From Candidatus Gastranaerophilales bacterium (GTDB taxonomy: Bacteria > Cyanobacteriota > Vampirovibrionia > Gastranaerophilales > Gastranaerophilaceae), in contig CALUYE010000001.1 of the NCBI GenBank assembly GCA_944324945.1, positions 124,001 through 188,000 of the forward strand: 64,000 bases of DNA, in the 5' to 3' direction. Below, piece after piece: positions 10,172-19,657 of this stretch. A model generated the notes under the pieces. It did no database searches. It was not told the origin of the DNA and saw nothing but the letters and a program-made list of their open reading frames with translations. A program made the translations under genes and the position numbers. Position 1 is the first letter of the stretch. Each line of letters opens with the position of its first letter.

Positions 10172-11107
10172 CTATTTTAAAAATTCACTGTCTTTCGGGG
10201 AAAAGGTGTTGTAAAAATCATCACACGTAAGTATTCCCCATGTCCCCAATTGAAATACGTCAAGCGCAAGTTTTCCGCCGTTTGCGCAGATTATAAAATT
10301 TTTATTATCCGCTTTATCAATGCGGCCGAAATCTTTTTTATCTATGTTTGACTTTTCTTTTATATGGGCTTTTAAAATTTTTAAATTTGTGTTTCTGAAT
10401 GTTGTCCAAACCCCAAAAAAGGGATTAGAAGCGCGGATTAATCTTTCTATTTTTTCAATTTCGCATCCCCAGCTTATTTGAAAATTGCCGCCTACTCTCG
10501 GAGCTTTAGTTGCTTTAATATCTTTCTTTTGTGGAATTCTATCAGGCATTTTGCCGTTCTCGATTTCTTTTAAAGTTTTAATTAAGGCATCCGAGAGCAT
10601 GTATGTTGTTCTGTTGAATAATATACCCATGGTTTCCCAAGGCAGTATTTCAAATTTTTCCTGATAGATAATATCGCCTGTGTCAAAATTTTCATCCATA
10701 AAATGAAGGGTTATGCCTGAAATTTTTTCGGCATTATTTATAATATGAAAATATGGCATAGCGCCTCTATATTGAGGCAATAATGAAGGATGGCAGTTAA
10801 TATAGCCAAGGCGCGTTGTTGATAAAAATTCTTTGTTTAATTTTATATTATAAGAACAGCAAACGCCAATATCAGCGCCATAGCTTTTTATTTTTTCAAT
10901 ATAGCTTTTTTCGTTTGGAGATTCAATAAAATCGACAAGATTTAAATTTTTGCTTTTTACAAAATTTTTAAAAAGAAAATAAGCATCGTTACTTTTTTCG
11001 GGAGGTACAACCGCTGCTATGTCAAAATTTTGTTCCAATAAATTTGATAAACAAACGATTGCCATATCAGGAATACCTACAAATACGATTTTTAATTTAC
11101 TTTTCAT
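10172..11107 (-). CDS. Formyltransferase family protein (Fmt/ArnA type)
   Basis: A 311-aa N10-formyltetrahydrofolate-dependent transferase. The catalytic block is visible: NCHPSLLPQYRG supplies the Asn and His, and the Asp follows in MDENFDTGDIIYQE. A C-terminal region with IERLIRASNPFFGVWTTF resembles the Fmt C-domain. Length suits methionyl-tRNA formyltransferase, but the MPYFHIINN stretch is closer to sugar-amine formyltransferases, so I leave the substrate open. It lies one base from trkH and 11 bases before the endonuclease IV-like gene, in one minus-strand run. Confidence 0.8.
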   Translation of the reverse strand: MKSKLKIVFVGIPDMAIVCLSNLLEQNFDIAAVVPPEKSNDAYFLFKNFVKSKNLNLVDFIESPNEKSYIEKIKSYGADIGVCCSYNIKLNKEFLSTTRLGYINCHPSLLPQYRGAMPYFHIINNAEKISGITLHFMDENFDTGDIIYQEKFEILPWETMGILFNRTTYMLSDALIKTLKEIENGKMPDRIPQKKDIKATKAPRVGGNFQISWGCEIEKIERLIRASNPFFGVWTTFRNTNLKILKAHIKEKSNIDKKDFGRIDKADNKNFIICANGGKLALDVFQLGTWGILTCDDFYNTFSPKDSEFLK

Positions 11108-11108
11108 T

Positions 11109-12560
11109 TTAATTCTTCCATAAATCTTTATTTAATATTGCAAGAAACGGTATAATTTCAAGACGTCCTATAAGCATTAAAAAAATTAAAATCCATTTTG
11201 TAAAAATATTCAAAGAAGCAAAGCTTCCCATAGGCCCTACTATTCCAAAACCCGGGCCGATATTACCTATTGCGGTTGCAGCGGAGCTTATTGCAACAGT
11301 AATATTTTTCTCAATTAAAATTATTAAAAATGAACAAGATGCAAAAATAGCAAAGTAAAATGCAAAAAAAGCAACAAGCTGAGAAATTACATCGTTTGCA
11401 ACCGTCATTCCTTCAAGTTTAATAGGATAAACTGCCTGCGGGTGAATAATTTTATTTATTTCTCTTTTTAAATATTTAAAAATAAAAACCCAGCGGATTA
11501 TTTTAATTCCGCCCGAAGTAGAAGCAGCGCAGCCGCCTGTAAAAAACGCCATAAATAAAATTGCTTTACTTGCTAAATCCCAATTAACATAATTATCGAT
11601 TCCAAAACCCGTTGAAGTCATGGTTGTAACTATTTCAAACGATGCATTTAAAAACGATTTCAGTGCGCTTTGATGAGAATTAAAATAAAGGCTCGCTGAA
11701 AGAAATAAGGTCAATATCGCAGCTATTAAAAAATAAGCTCTAAATTCTTCGCTTTTTAAAACCGGGGTTATTCTTTTATTTTTAAAACTTCTATATATTA
11801 AAATATAATTCATGCCCGCAATAAAAGTAAATATCGTAATGCACACGCCAACCCAATTATTGTGAAAATCGGCTACACTGTTTGGCAAGTGCAAAAAACC
11901 GCCCGTTGAAATTGTGGATAAGGAAGTTAAAGTTGCATCAAAAAGATTCAATCCCAACAGTTTTAAAACTATAATCTCCGCAATTGTAAATGCAAAATAT
12001 ATTCCCCATAGCCAGCTTGCCGTAAATCTTATTCTCGGAGTCGCTTTATCTTCAACAGGAACGGGAGCCTCCGCATAAAACATCTGACGCCCTGCAACCG
12101 CAATTTTAGGTAAAACCGCAATAAATAATACCACAATTCCCATACCGCCGAACCAATGGGTTAGAGAGCGGTAGAAAAACAAGGTTTTCGGGTATAAATC
12201 GTAATTCTGAATAATAGTGGAACCTGTTGTTGTAACTCCCGCGACAGCTTCAAAACAAGCGTCGCTAAAGGTAAAATTATAAAAAAGATAAGGAATTGAA
12301 CACAAAAAAGCAAAAAAAACCCACACGAAAAGAACCGCAACAAGGGATTCTGATTTTTTTATGTTATCTATGTCTTTTTGGGGAACTTTTTTTAAATTAA
12401 GCAAAATACCTGCAAAATATGATAAAACAGCCGTAATTAAAAAAGGCGGAATTTGATTGAATTCTTTTAGTATAATTGCCGCAATAACGGGGATTATAAA
12501 TATTAAAGCAATATATTTAGAGCTAAGCCCCATAAGGTTAAAAATCAAATTATAGCGCAT
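11109..12560 (-). CDS. trkH: Potassium uptake channel subunit TrkH
   Basis: Membrane subunit of the Trk/Ktr K+ uptake system, 483 aa with many hydrophobic helices. The four M-P-M selectivity-filter elements can be read in order: AGVTTTGST, LSTISTGGF, TTMTSTGFG and IGNIGPGFG, each centred on the conserved glycine. It overlaps the end of trkA by 11 bases, the usual trkA-trkH pairing. Confidence 0.93.
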   Translation of the reverse strand: MRYNLIFNLMGLSSKYIALIFIIPVIAAIILKEFNQIPPFLITAVLSYFAGILLNLKKVPQKDIDNIKKSESLVAVLFVWVFFAFLCSIPYLFYNFTFSDACFEAVAGVTTTGSTIIQNYDLYPKTLFFYRSLTHWFGGMGIVVLFIAVLPKIAVAGRQMFYAEAPVPVEDKATPRIRFTASWLWGIYFAFTIAEIIVLKLLGLNLFDATLTSLSTISTGGFLHLPNSVADFHNNWVGVCITIFTFIAGMNYILIYRSFKNKRITPVLKSEEFRAYFLIAAILTLFLSASLYFNSHQSALKSFLNASFEIVTTMTSTGFGIDNYVNWDLASKAILFMAFFTGGCAASTSGGIKIIRWVFIFKYLKREINKIIHPQAVYPIKLEGMTVANDVISQLVAFFAFYFAIFASCSFLIILIEKNITVAISSAATAIGNIGPGFGIVGPMGSFASLNIFTKWILIFLMLIGRLEIIPFLAILNKDLWKN

Positions 12561-13896
12561 TGTTAAAATATTCCTTAACCTGTGTTACATGTTCAGATTT
12601 TGTAAATATTAATAATATATCGCCCGGATGAATCTCTGTGTTTCCTTTCGGGATAATAACTCTTGAACCTCTTTTAACTATTGCAACAACACAAGGGTTA
12701 TCTACTTTGATATCACACAGGGGTTTTGTTTTAAAATTATTTTTCAATTGAATTTCTAAAATTTCACCCTGGCCGCGCTCAACCGTAGCAATTATTCCTG
12801 CTCTTGAATCGATGATTCTGTTTTTTATCTCATTCACACAGGCTTCTCTTTGAGAAATCGCAACATCTACTCCCACACGCTCAAAAAGGGCTACTGTTGT
12901 ATCCTGCGAAACTCTTGTTATTACTTTTTTTGCACCCAATTGTTTAGCCAAAAGAGAACATAGAAGATTTTTTTCATCGTTATTTGTAATTGCAACAATT
13001 ACATCGCATTTTCCTATTTCTTCTTCTTCCAATATCTCTAAACTTGTTCCCGATGCGTTTAAAACAAGTGTTTTCTTTAATTCCTGAGATAAAAATTCGC
13101 ATCTTTCATAATTATTATCTATTAGTTTAATTTTTGTATGGGTTTTTTCAAGTGTTGCGGCTAAATCAAACCCGACCGTGCCGCCTCCTATAATACCGAT
13201 ATTTTTGACTTTTTCATTTTTTTCAAACAACTCCCCTGCCATAATATCAAGCCCCACGGGAGTTCCCATCAAAATCGCTTTATCATTCAGTAAAAATTCA
13301 CTGTTTCCGTTCGGGATAAAAAGCTCTTCATTTCTTACAATACCCACAACCAAAACTTCAGAGTTAAAACAGCAATCTTTCAATTTTTTATTTAAAAGTT
13401 CAGAATCTTCATCAATTCTGTATTCTAAAAGGCGCGCTCTGCCGTGTGCAAAATTTTCAACATCAACCGCTTTTGGGACTGTAATTATTTTAAATATTTC
13501 CTGAACAAGAAGCCTTTGCGGCCATATAACGCTTTCGATACACTGCGCATAACTTGATTTATATTCGTCTTTAAGATAGTTTATGCTGTCAAGAGAGTCT
13601 TTTTTATTAACAAAACAAATAGTCTGAGCGTCTGAAATTTGTTTTGATGTAAGGCAGGCAAGAATATTTGATTCATCGTCATTTGAACATGCAATAAAAA
13701 CATCAGCATCTTCTATCTCTGCTCTTTTAAGTTCCTGAATATTCAGCGCATCCGCGCAAATTACCCCGACATCAAGCCTTGAGAAAAGTTCAAGATTTTT
13801 TTGAATTGAGTCAATCACAATTACATCATGATCTTCAAAAAATTCCGCTGCTATTGCTGATGCTGTTTCGTTTGCTCCAAATATTATTATTCTCAT
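12550..13896 (-). CDS. trkA: Trk potassium uptake regulatory subunit TrkA
   Basis: A 448-aa cytoplasmic gating subunit with two RCK_N + RCK_C halves. The second Rossmann loop is canonical (IGIIGGGTVGFDLAATLE) with TNNDEKNLL downstream. The first loop (IIIFGANETASAIA) lacks the usual GxGxxG pattern, so nucleotide binding there may differ. Each half ends in a RCK_C strand set (NGNSEFLLNDKAILMG; KGNTEIHPGDILLIF). It begins 10 bases downstream of ffh. Confidence 0.93.
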   Translation of the reverse strand: MRIIIFGANETASAIAAEFFEDHDVIVIDSIQKNLELFSRLDVGVICADALNIQELKRAEIEDADVFIACSNDDESNILACLTSKQISDAQTICFVNKKDSLDSINYLKDEYKSSYAQCIESVIWPQRLLVQEIFKIITVPKAVDVENFAHGRARLLEYRIDEDSELLNKKLKDCCFNSEVLVVGIVRNEELFIPNGNSEFLLNDKAILMGTPVGLDIMAGELFEKNEKVKNIGIIGGGTVGFDLAATLEKTHTKIKLIDNNYERCEFLSQELKKTLVLNASGTSLEILEEEEIGKCDVIVAITNNDEKNLLCSLLAKQLGAKKVITRVSQDTTVALFERVGVDVAISQREACVNEIKNRIIDSRAGIIATVERGQGEILEIQLKNNFKTKPLCDIKVDNPCVVAIVKRGSRVIIPKGNTEIHPGDILLIFTKSEHVTQVKEYFNNAL

Positions 13897-13906
13897 CTAA
13901 AACCCC

Positions 13907-15262
13907 TTAAAAAGGAAACTTTGGCATCGAAAAAGGCATTTTCATTTTTCCTTTTTTCATTGAATTTTTAAAACCGCCCAAGCCCTTCATCATCTTTTTC
14001 ATTGTTTCAAATTGATTTATAAATGCGTTTAGTTCATTTATATCCATGCCGGCGCCAAGGGCAATTCTTTTTTTTCTTGAAGCATTTAAAATGTTTGGAT
14101 TTTTTCTTTCTTCAGGCGTCATTGATTGAATAAACACTTCAATTTTTTTGAACTGCTTTTCTCCTTCATGAGAAATTTTTTCGGAATCATCTTTCGATAT
14201 TCCCAAAGGAAGCATGGATAAAATACCCCCAAAAGACCCAAGAGCCTTAATTTGTTTTTGAATTTTCAAAAAATCCTCAAAATTAAACTCGCTTTTAAGC
14301 ATCTTATCTTCAAGGGCTTTTGCTTCTTTTATGTCAATATTTTTCTGAGCTCTTTCAACTAAAGTTACAATATCGCCCATGCCTAAAATACGGTTTGCCA
14401 TCCTGTCGGGATGAAAATCTTCAAGAGGCTCTATATTTTCACCTGTTGCTATTAATTTAATCGGTTTATTTGTGCAATGAACAATACTAAGTGCACAACC
14501 GCCTTTTGCATCACCATCCAATTTTGTTAAAATAACGCCGTCAATTCCCAATTGTTCGTTAAAATTAAGAGCAACATCAACCGCAGCCTGGCCAATCATT
14601 GAATCAACAACAAGAAGCTTTTCGTTGATATTAAAACTGTGATTCAACAGCACAAGTTCTGCCATCATCTCGCTATCGAGTTCAAGCCTTCCTGCCGTAT
14701 CAAAAATTAAGACCGTGTTATTGTTTTCTTTTGCATAATTCAACGATTCACGCGCAATTTTGACAACATCTTTTTCTCCTTCAAGGGAATAAAAATCTAT
14801 TTTGTTATCATCAGCTAAAGTCTTTAATTGCAAAATTGCCGCCGGACGATACACGTCAAGCGCTACAAGAAGAGGTTTTTTGCCTTCTTTTTTAAGCTTA
14901 AGCGCAAGCTTGGCACTGCTTGTTGTTTTACCTGAACCTTGAAGCCCCAGCATCATAATAATTGAAGGATTTGTATCAAGTTTTAGGGGAGACTGTTTTT
15001 CCCCTAATAAATTGGTTAATTCATCATTTACGATTTTAATTAAAGTCTGGGAAGGGTTTGTAGATTCTATAACCTTCTCGCCCTGTGCTTTGTCTTTAAT
15101 TGTCGATATAAAAGATTTAACAACACTAAGTGCAACATCCGCTCCTAAAAGCGCTCTTCTTATTTCACGAAGCGCATCTTGCATGTTTTCTTCGCTTAGA
15201 GTTTTATTTTGAGCGGTAGAGCTTATAATTTCTCTTAATTTTTGAGATAAACTATCAAACAT
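13907..15262 (-). CDS. ffh: Signal recognition particle GTPase Ffh (SRP54)
   Basis: Targets nascent membrane proteins to FtsY and the translocon together with SRP RNA. The 451-aa protein has an N domain, then G-domain motifs GLQGSGKTTSSAKLA (P-loop), DVYRPAA, DTAGRL and TKLDGDAKGG, then a methionine-rich M domain ending in GLGGFKNSMKKGKMKM. First gene of a run with trkA and trkH. The SRP RNA gene itself is not in this window. Confidence 0.96.
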   Translation of the reverse strand: MFDSLSQKLREIISSTAQNKTLSEENMQDALREIRRALLGADVALSVVKSFISTIKDKAQGEKVIESTNPSQTLIKIVNDELTNLLGEKQSPLKLDTNPSIIMMLGLQGSGKTTSSAKLALKLKKEGKKPLLVALDVYRPAAILQLKTLADDNKIDFYSLEGEKDVVKIARESLNYAKENNNTVLIFDTAGRLELDSEMMAELVLLNHSFNINEKLLVVDSMIGQAAVDVALNFNEQLGIDGVILTKLDGDAKGGCALSIVHCTNKPIKLIATGENIEPLEDFHPDRMANRILGMGDIVTLVERAQKNIDIKEAKALEDKMLKSEFNFEDFLKIQKQIKALGSFGGILSMLPLGISKDDSEKISHEGEKQFKKIEVFIQSMTPEERKNPNILNASRKKRIALGAGMDINELNAFINQFETMKKMMKGLGGFKNSMKKGKMKMPFSMPKFPF

Positions 15263-15296
15263 AATTGTATTTTACTATAAAATTATTTTTAAGCAA

Positions 15297-15318
15297 AAAC
15301 GGACATTTAAGTCCGTTT
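15297..15318 (-). terminator. Terminator of the zinc-ribbon gene
   Basis: AAACGGAC, loop of six, GTCCGTTT. On the minus strand it is followed by a T-rich stretch, just past the stop of the gene ending at 15322, so ffh probably has its own promoter in 15263-15296. Confidence 0.75.
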
Positions 15319-15321
15319 AGT

Positions 15322-16113
15322 TTATTCTTCCTCTTTTGTTTCTTCTTGTTTTATTTCTTCTTTTGTCTCAGTTTCTTTCTTTTGAGGTTTTCGCATTTCT
15401 ATAGGAACATCTTCCCTGTCTTCGTTCCATCTGCCAAGCCCCATTTGTTTTCTTACAAGACCAATTCCCACATGGACTCTCCACTCATCCATTTTTAACT
15501 GCGCCGCAAGAATTTTATGACACCCTATAGGAGGCAGCGGCAATAAAGGTTCGTAAAGATTTTTAATCGCCATCATTTGATCAGGCGTAATTGCTAATTT
15601 TCTTTTCGGATATTGAACCTTAGGAAGCATCATTTTTTGTCTTACAAGGTTAATACCGAAAAATACTTTCTTAGGTTCCAATCCTATTGCCTGTGCAATG
15701 ACTTCATGGGCATCAGGGTTTGGAAGCGGAAGCATTTTTTTATACATTTCTTCAATTTTTGCCAGCTGCTCTTTATTTATTAATAATGGTTTAGGTTGTT
15801 TTGGTTTCTGGCGTTTTTGGAAATTATTTTTTTGATTAAATTGTCTTTGCGGACGTTTAAAATTGCCGTCTCTTTTTTGGAAATTACTTTTAGGACGCTG
15901 AGGACGTGCGTTGTTGTATCTTCTTTGATAACCGTCAGGGTTGCCCGTTCCTGCACTGTATCCTCTTGAATAATCCTGTGCCACACCGTTTTCATCAACA
16001 GGAGCTTCGGTTATTGTTGTCCTTTCAGGATATAAACACTCCGGACAAATTACTCTTTTGGGGTTTTTGGTTTCAAATTCTTTACCGCATTTAATACACT
16101 TATTTGTATACAT
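15322..16113 (-). CDS. Zinc-ribbon protein with two LPLP/GIxLVRxxM repeats
   Basis: Unknown function, 263 aa from the ATG at 16113 (a TTG directly upstream is the alternative). Residues 6-27 form a C4 zinc ribbon (CIKCGKEF...CPECL). Residues about 40-105 are a basic, Arg/Gln/Asn-rich disordered linker. Two similar units of about 60 residues follow: MLPLPNPDAHEVIAQAIGL...GINLVRQKM and LLPLPPIGCHKILAAQLKM...GIGLVRKQM, each reading like a small helical DNA-binding unit. The last 35 residues are Glu/Lys-rich. The combination suggests a nucleic-acid-binding protein (inference). Confidence 0.7.
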   Translation of the reverse strand: MYTNKCIKCGKEFETKNPKRVICPECLYPERTTITEAPVDENGVAQDYSRGYSAGTGNPDGYQRRYNNARPQRPKSNFQKRDGNFKRPQRQFNQKNNFQKRQKPKQPKPLLINKEQLAKIEEMYKKMLPLPNPDAHEVIAQAIGLEPKKVFFGINLVRQKMMLPKVQYPKRKLAITPDQMMAIKNLYEPLLPLPPIGCHKILAAQLKMDEWRVHVGIGLVRKQMGLGRWNEDREDVPIEMRKPQKKETETKEEIKQEETKEEE

Positions 16114-16307
16114 CAAGACAATCTTTCTATTGTTTTATTCCCATCACAAATACTAAATTTAAGTTAACAGGCAATATTTACTACACTCTTGCTATCAAAA
16201 TACATCAATATAGTATATTCTATATAAAAATTTATAATTATACAAGTTTTTTATAAATTTTAATAAAAATATCTTTGATTTTTTAAAAAAAATGTTAAAA
16301 TTTAATT

Positions 16308-16787
16308 ATGTCAAACGGATTAATAAATTGTAAAAAGTGCGGAACACTGTTCTTTAAAACGTCAGGCAGGGATGTTTGTGAAGAATGTTATAAAAAAGAA
16401 GTGGAAATTATAAATTCCATTAAAGAATTTATTTTCAAAACGGGAAAAGACAAGTATCCTCTTGATGAAATATGTTCAAATGTTGATATTTCGCAAAATG
16501 ACCTTGAAGATTTGATTTCAAGAGGGAGATTATTTGCAATTTTACCGAAACTGAAAATCAAATGCCGTTTTTGCGGGGTTGAATTGGAAGATGATGAAAA
16601 AACGGGTTTTACCTGCAAAAAATGTCTTTTAAGATTTTCACCCAAAGTTAACGAGCTTGAAAGAAAAGGTTTAAATATTACAAAATATGAAGAAGAAGCA
16701 AGAAAACTAAACCGCAGACTGAGAGGCGGACTAAATACGGTGGGTTCAGATACACGATACGGTTTTATTCAAAATTACGATTTATAA
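16308..16787 (+). CDS. YvyF-like zinc-ribbon protein (flagellar-operon type, orphan)
   Basis: A 159-aa protein whose first 110 residues follow the YvyF/TIGR03826 pattern as I know it: NCKKCGTLFFKTSGRDVCEEC, a helical segment with LEDLISRGRLFAILPKL, then a second ribbon CRFCGVELE...CKKC. In Firmicutes such genes sit among flagellar and FlgM genes, but here there is no flagellar gene within the window. The C-terminal 45 residues (basic helix, then GGLNTVGSDTRYGF) are extra. Probably a regulator or RNA/DNA-binding protein. Confidence 0.65.
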   Translation: MSNGLINCKKCGTLFFKTSGRDVCEECYKKEVEIINSIKEFIFKTGKDKYPLDEICSNVDISQNDLEDLISRGRLFAILPKLKIKCRFCGVELEDDEKTGFTCKKCLLRFSPKVNELERKGLNITKYEEEARKLNRRLRGGLNTVGSDTRYGFIQNYDL

Positions 16788-16790
16788 AAA

Positions 16791-19619
16791 TTATTCTAAA
16801 TATTTTTTTAAATATTTTCCCGTATAACTTTTTTCGCATTTTATAATTTGTTCGGGAGTTCCCTTAAAAATAACTTCGCCTCCGAAATCACCGCCATCAG
16901 GCCCTAAATCAATTATCCAATCGGCACATTTTATTATATCCATATTATGTTCAATAATTAATACGGTGTTTCCGTTGTCTGCCAATTGCTGCAACATTTT
17001 CATCAATTTGTCTATATCGTAAAAATGAAGCCCCGTTGAAGGTTCATCCAGAATATAAAGAGTTTTGCCCGTGGCGCGTTTGTTTAATTCAAGAGCAAGT
17101 TTAACTCTTTGAGCTTCGCCGCCCGATAGAGTTGTTGCGCTCTGGCCTAATTTTATATAATCCAAACCAACATCATAAAGCGTTTGAAGACGAGTTGCGA
17201 TTTTTGGAATATTTTTAAAAAATTCTAAAGCCTCGGCAACGCTCATATCCAAAACATCGGAAATGCTTTTTCCTTTATATTTAACTTCAAGGGTTTCCTG
17301 ATTATATCTTTTACCTTTGCAGACATCACATGTAACATAGACATCCGATAAAAAATTCATCTCAATTTTTAATAAACCGTCTCCCGAACATTTTTCGCAC
17401 CTTCCGCCTTTAACATTAAAAGAAAATCTGCCGGGTTTATAACCTCTCATTTTTGCTTCGGGAGTTTGAGAAAACAATTCTCTTATATAAGTAAAAACAT
17501 CTGTGTATGTAGCAGGATTAGATCTTGGGGTTTTTCCTATGGGAGATTGATCAACTACAACGAGTTTATCAATATTTTCAAATCCTTTAATTTCATCAAC
17601 TTCTTTAGGTTTAGGTTTATTCCTCAATAACTCCGCTTTTGCATATTGCGAAATTATATCCCCCACAAGAGTTGATTTCCCTGAACCTGATACCCCTGTT
17701 ATTGCAACAATTTTACCTAAAGGAATATTCACGTTTATATTTTTTAAATTATTTTTTCTTGCATTAATTACCTGCAAAAATTCTTTGTTTCCTTCTCTTC
17801 TTTTTTTAGGAACTTCAATTTTTCGCTTTCCTGATAAATACTGTCCTGTTAGAGATTCGGGAGTATTTTTAATATCATCTAAAGAACCTGCTGCAACAAT
17901 ATTACCGCCTTTAGCACCCGCGTATGGGCCAATATCAACAATATAATCAGCCACTTTCATGGTATCCTCGTCATGTTCTACCACGATTAGAGTGTTTCCT
18001 AAATTTCTTAATTTAAGAAGGGTTGAAATTAACATATCGTTATCTTTTTGATGAAGTCCTATTGAAGGCTCATCCAAAACATATAAAACTCCCGATAATC
18101 CGCTTCCTATTTGAGTTGCAAGGCGAATTCTCTGTGCTTCGCCGCCTGATAGAGTACCCGAACTTCTTGCAAGAGTTAAATACCCTAAACCCACATCAAT
18201 TAAAAATTTTAACCTTGCCCTTATCTCATCTAAAACCTGACGGGCAATTTTCAATTTAAATTCATCAAGGCTAAGGTATAATTCCTGAATAAATTCATAT
18301 TCCTTAGATATCGACATTGAGCAAAATTCAAAAATATTTTTATTATTAACCTTAACGCTAAGTGCAAAAGGATTTAATCTGCCGCCTTGGCATGCTCTGC
18401 AGGGAATTGAAACCATGTATTTTTCAATTTCTGCCCTTATTAAATCGGAATCGGATTCATATTTTTTGGTTAAATAAGGAATAACACCCATATAGCTCAT
18501 AAGATGAGTTCTATAGTGTTTTGTTCCAAAATCCGCATAGGTTAATTTTATTTTTTCATCATCATTTCCGTATAAAATTATTCCCTTTTGAGCGGGCGTT
18601 AAGCTTTTAAAAGGAGCTTCAAAATCGATTTTATAGTGTTCACATACACTTTTTAATATATCGCTGTAATATGGATTTGATGTTTTTGCCCAAGGGTATA
18701 TGGCGCCGTCTTTTAGAGACTTTTCAACATCAGGAACAACCAGAGAAGGAGAAATTTCAAAATGTGCTCCGATACCGTTACACACGGGACATGCTCCGTA
18801 TGGATTATTAAAACTCATTAAACGCGGTGTCAATTCTTCAAAACTTATGTTACAGTTGGGGCATGCCAGTTTCTCACTATAAATTGTATCTTTATTATCT
18901 TCCAATGTATTCACAATCAAAAGCCCGTCCGAGCGCATAAGAGCTATCTGTGCCGAGTCAAAAATTCTTGATTTTGCACTTTCTTTAACAATAATTCTAT
19001 CTACCACAATTTCAATCGTGTGCTTTTGAGTTTTATTTAATTCTATTTCATCTTCATCAAGATTATAAATAACACCATCGACCCGCGCTCTCATAAAACC
19101 TTCGGATACAAGCGCTCTTAGCATTTGTTTGTATTCGCCTTTTTTTGAGCGCACAACAGGAGACAAAATAAGAATTTTTGTCCCTTCTTTTAACTTCATG
19201 ATATTTTCAACAATCTCATCTATTGTCTGAGGGGTGATTTCTCTTCCGCATTTTGGACAGTGCGGAGTTCCCGCTCTTGAATAAAGGAGTCTTAAATAAT
19301 CATAAATTTCAGTTATAGTACCGACTGTTGAGCGCGGATTATTTGAAGTCGATTTTTGATCAATTGAAACAGCAGGAGACAACCCGTCAATAGATTCAAC
19401 ATCGGGTTTATCCATTTGTCCTAAAAACTGTCTTGCATAAACCGACAAACTTTCGACATATCTTCGCTGCCCCTCGGCAAAAATCGTATCAAACGCCAAA
19501 GAACTCTTGCCTGAACCTGAAACACCGCTAAATACGGTAAGTTCATTTTTGGGAATCTTTAAACTGACATGGTTTAAATTGTGCTCATTTGCATTATAAA
19601 TTTCAATAAAATCATTCAT
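16791..19619 (-). CDS. uvrA: UvrABC excinuclease subunit A
   Basis: Damage-recognition ATPase of nucleotide excision repair, 942 aa, the standard length. Two ABC modules: GVSGSGKSSLAFDTIFAEGQ and GVSGSGKSTLVGDII as P-loops, LSGGEAQR signatures in both halves, and Walker B segments LYVLDEPSIGLH and LYILDEPSTGLH. Zinc modules are visible as CPKCGREI, CPNC...CPVCNG, CRACQGG and CEKCSGDG...CDVCKG. It ends 3 bases from the convergent YvyF-like gene. Confidence 0.98.
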   Translation of the reverse strand: MNDFIEIYNANEHNLNHVSLKIPKNELTVFSGVSGSGKSSLAFDTIFAEGQRRYVESLSVYARQFLGQMDKPDVESIDGLSPAVSIDQKSTSNNPRSTVGTITEIYDYLRLLYSRAGTPHCPKCGREITPQTIDEIVENIMKLKEGTKILILSPVVRSKKGEYKQMLRALVSEGFMRARVDGVIYNLDEDEIELNKTQKHTIEIVVDRIIVKESAKSRIFDSAQIALMRSDGLLIVNTLEDNKDTIYSEKLACPNCNISFEELTPRLMSFNNPYGACPVCNGIGAHFEISPSLVVPDVEKSLKDGAIYPWAKTSNPYYSDILKSVCEHYKIDFEAPFKSLTPAQKGIILYGNDDEKIKLTYADFGTKHYRTHLMSYMGVIPYLTKKYESDSDLIRAEIEKYMVSIPCRACQGGRLNPFALSVKVNNKNIFEFCSMSISKEYEFIQELYLSLDEFKLKIARQVLDEIRARLKFLIDVGLGYLTLARSSGTLSGGEAQRIRLATQIGSGLSGVLYVLDEPSIGLHQKDNDMLISTLLKLRNLGNTLIVVEHDEDTMKVADYIVDIGPYAGAKGGNIVAAGSLDDIKNTPESLTGQYLSGKRKIEVPKKRREGNKEFLQVINARKNNLKNINVNIPLGKIVAITGVSGSGKSTLVGDIISQYAKAELLRNKPKPKEVDEIKGFENIDKLVVVDQSPIGKTPRSNPATYTDVFTYIRELFSQTPEAKMRGYKPGRFSFNVKGGRCEKCSGDGLLKIEMNFLSDVYVTCDVCKGKRYNQETLEVKYKGKSISDVLDMSVAEALEFFKNIPKIATRLQTLYDVGLDYIKLGQSATTLSGGEAQRVKLALELNKRATGKTLYILDEPSTGLHFYDIDKLMKMLQQLADNGNTVLIIEHNMDIIKCADWIIDLGPDGGDFGGEVIFKGTPEQIIKCEKSYTGKYLKKYLE

Positions 19620-19657
19620 AATTAAATTTTAGCATGTAAAAGTTTATAAAACGTCAA

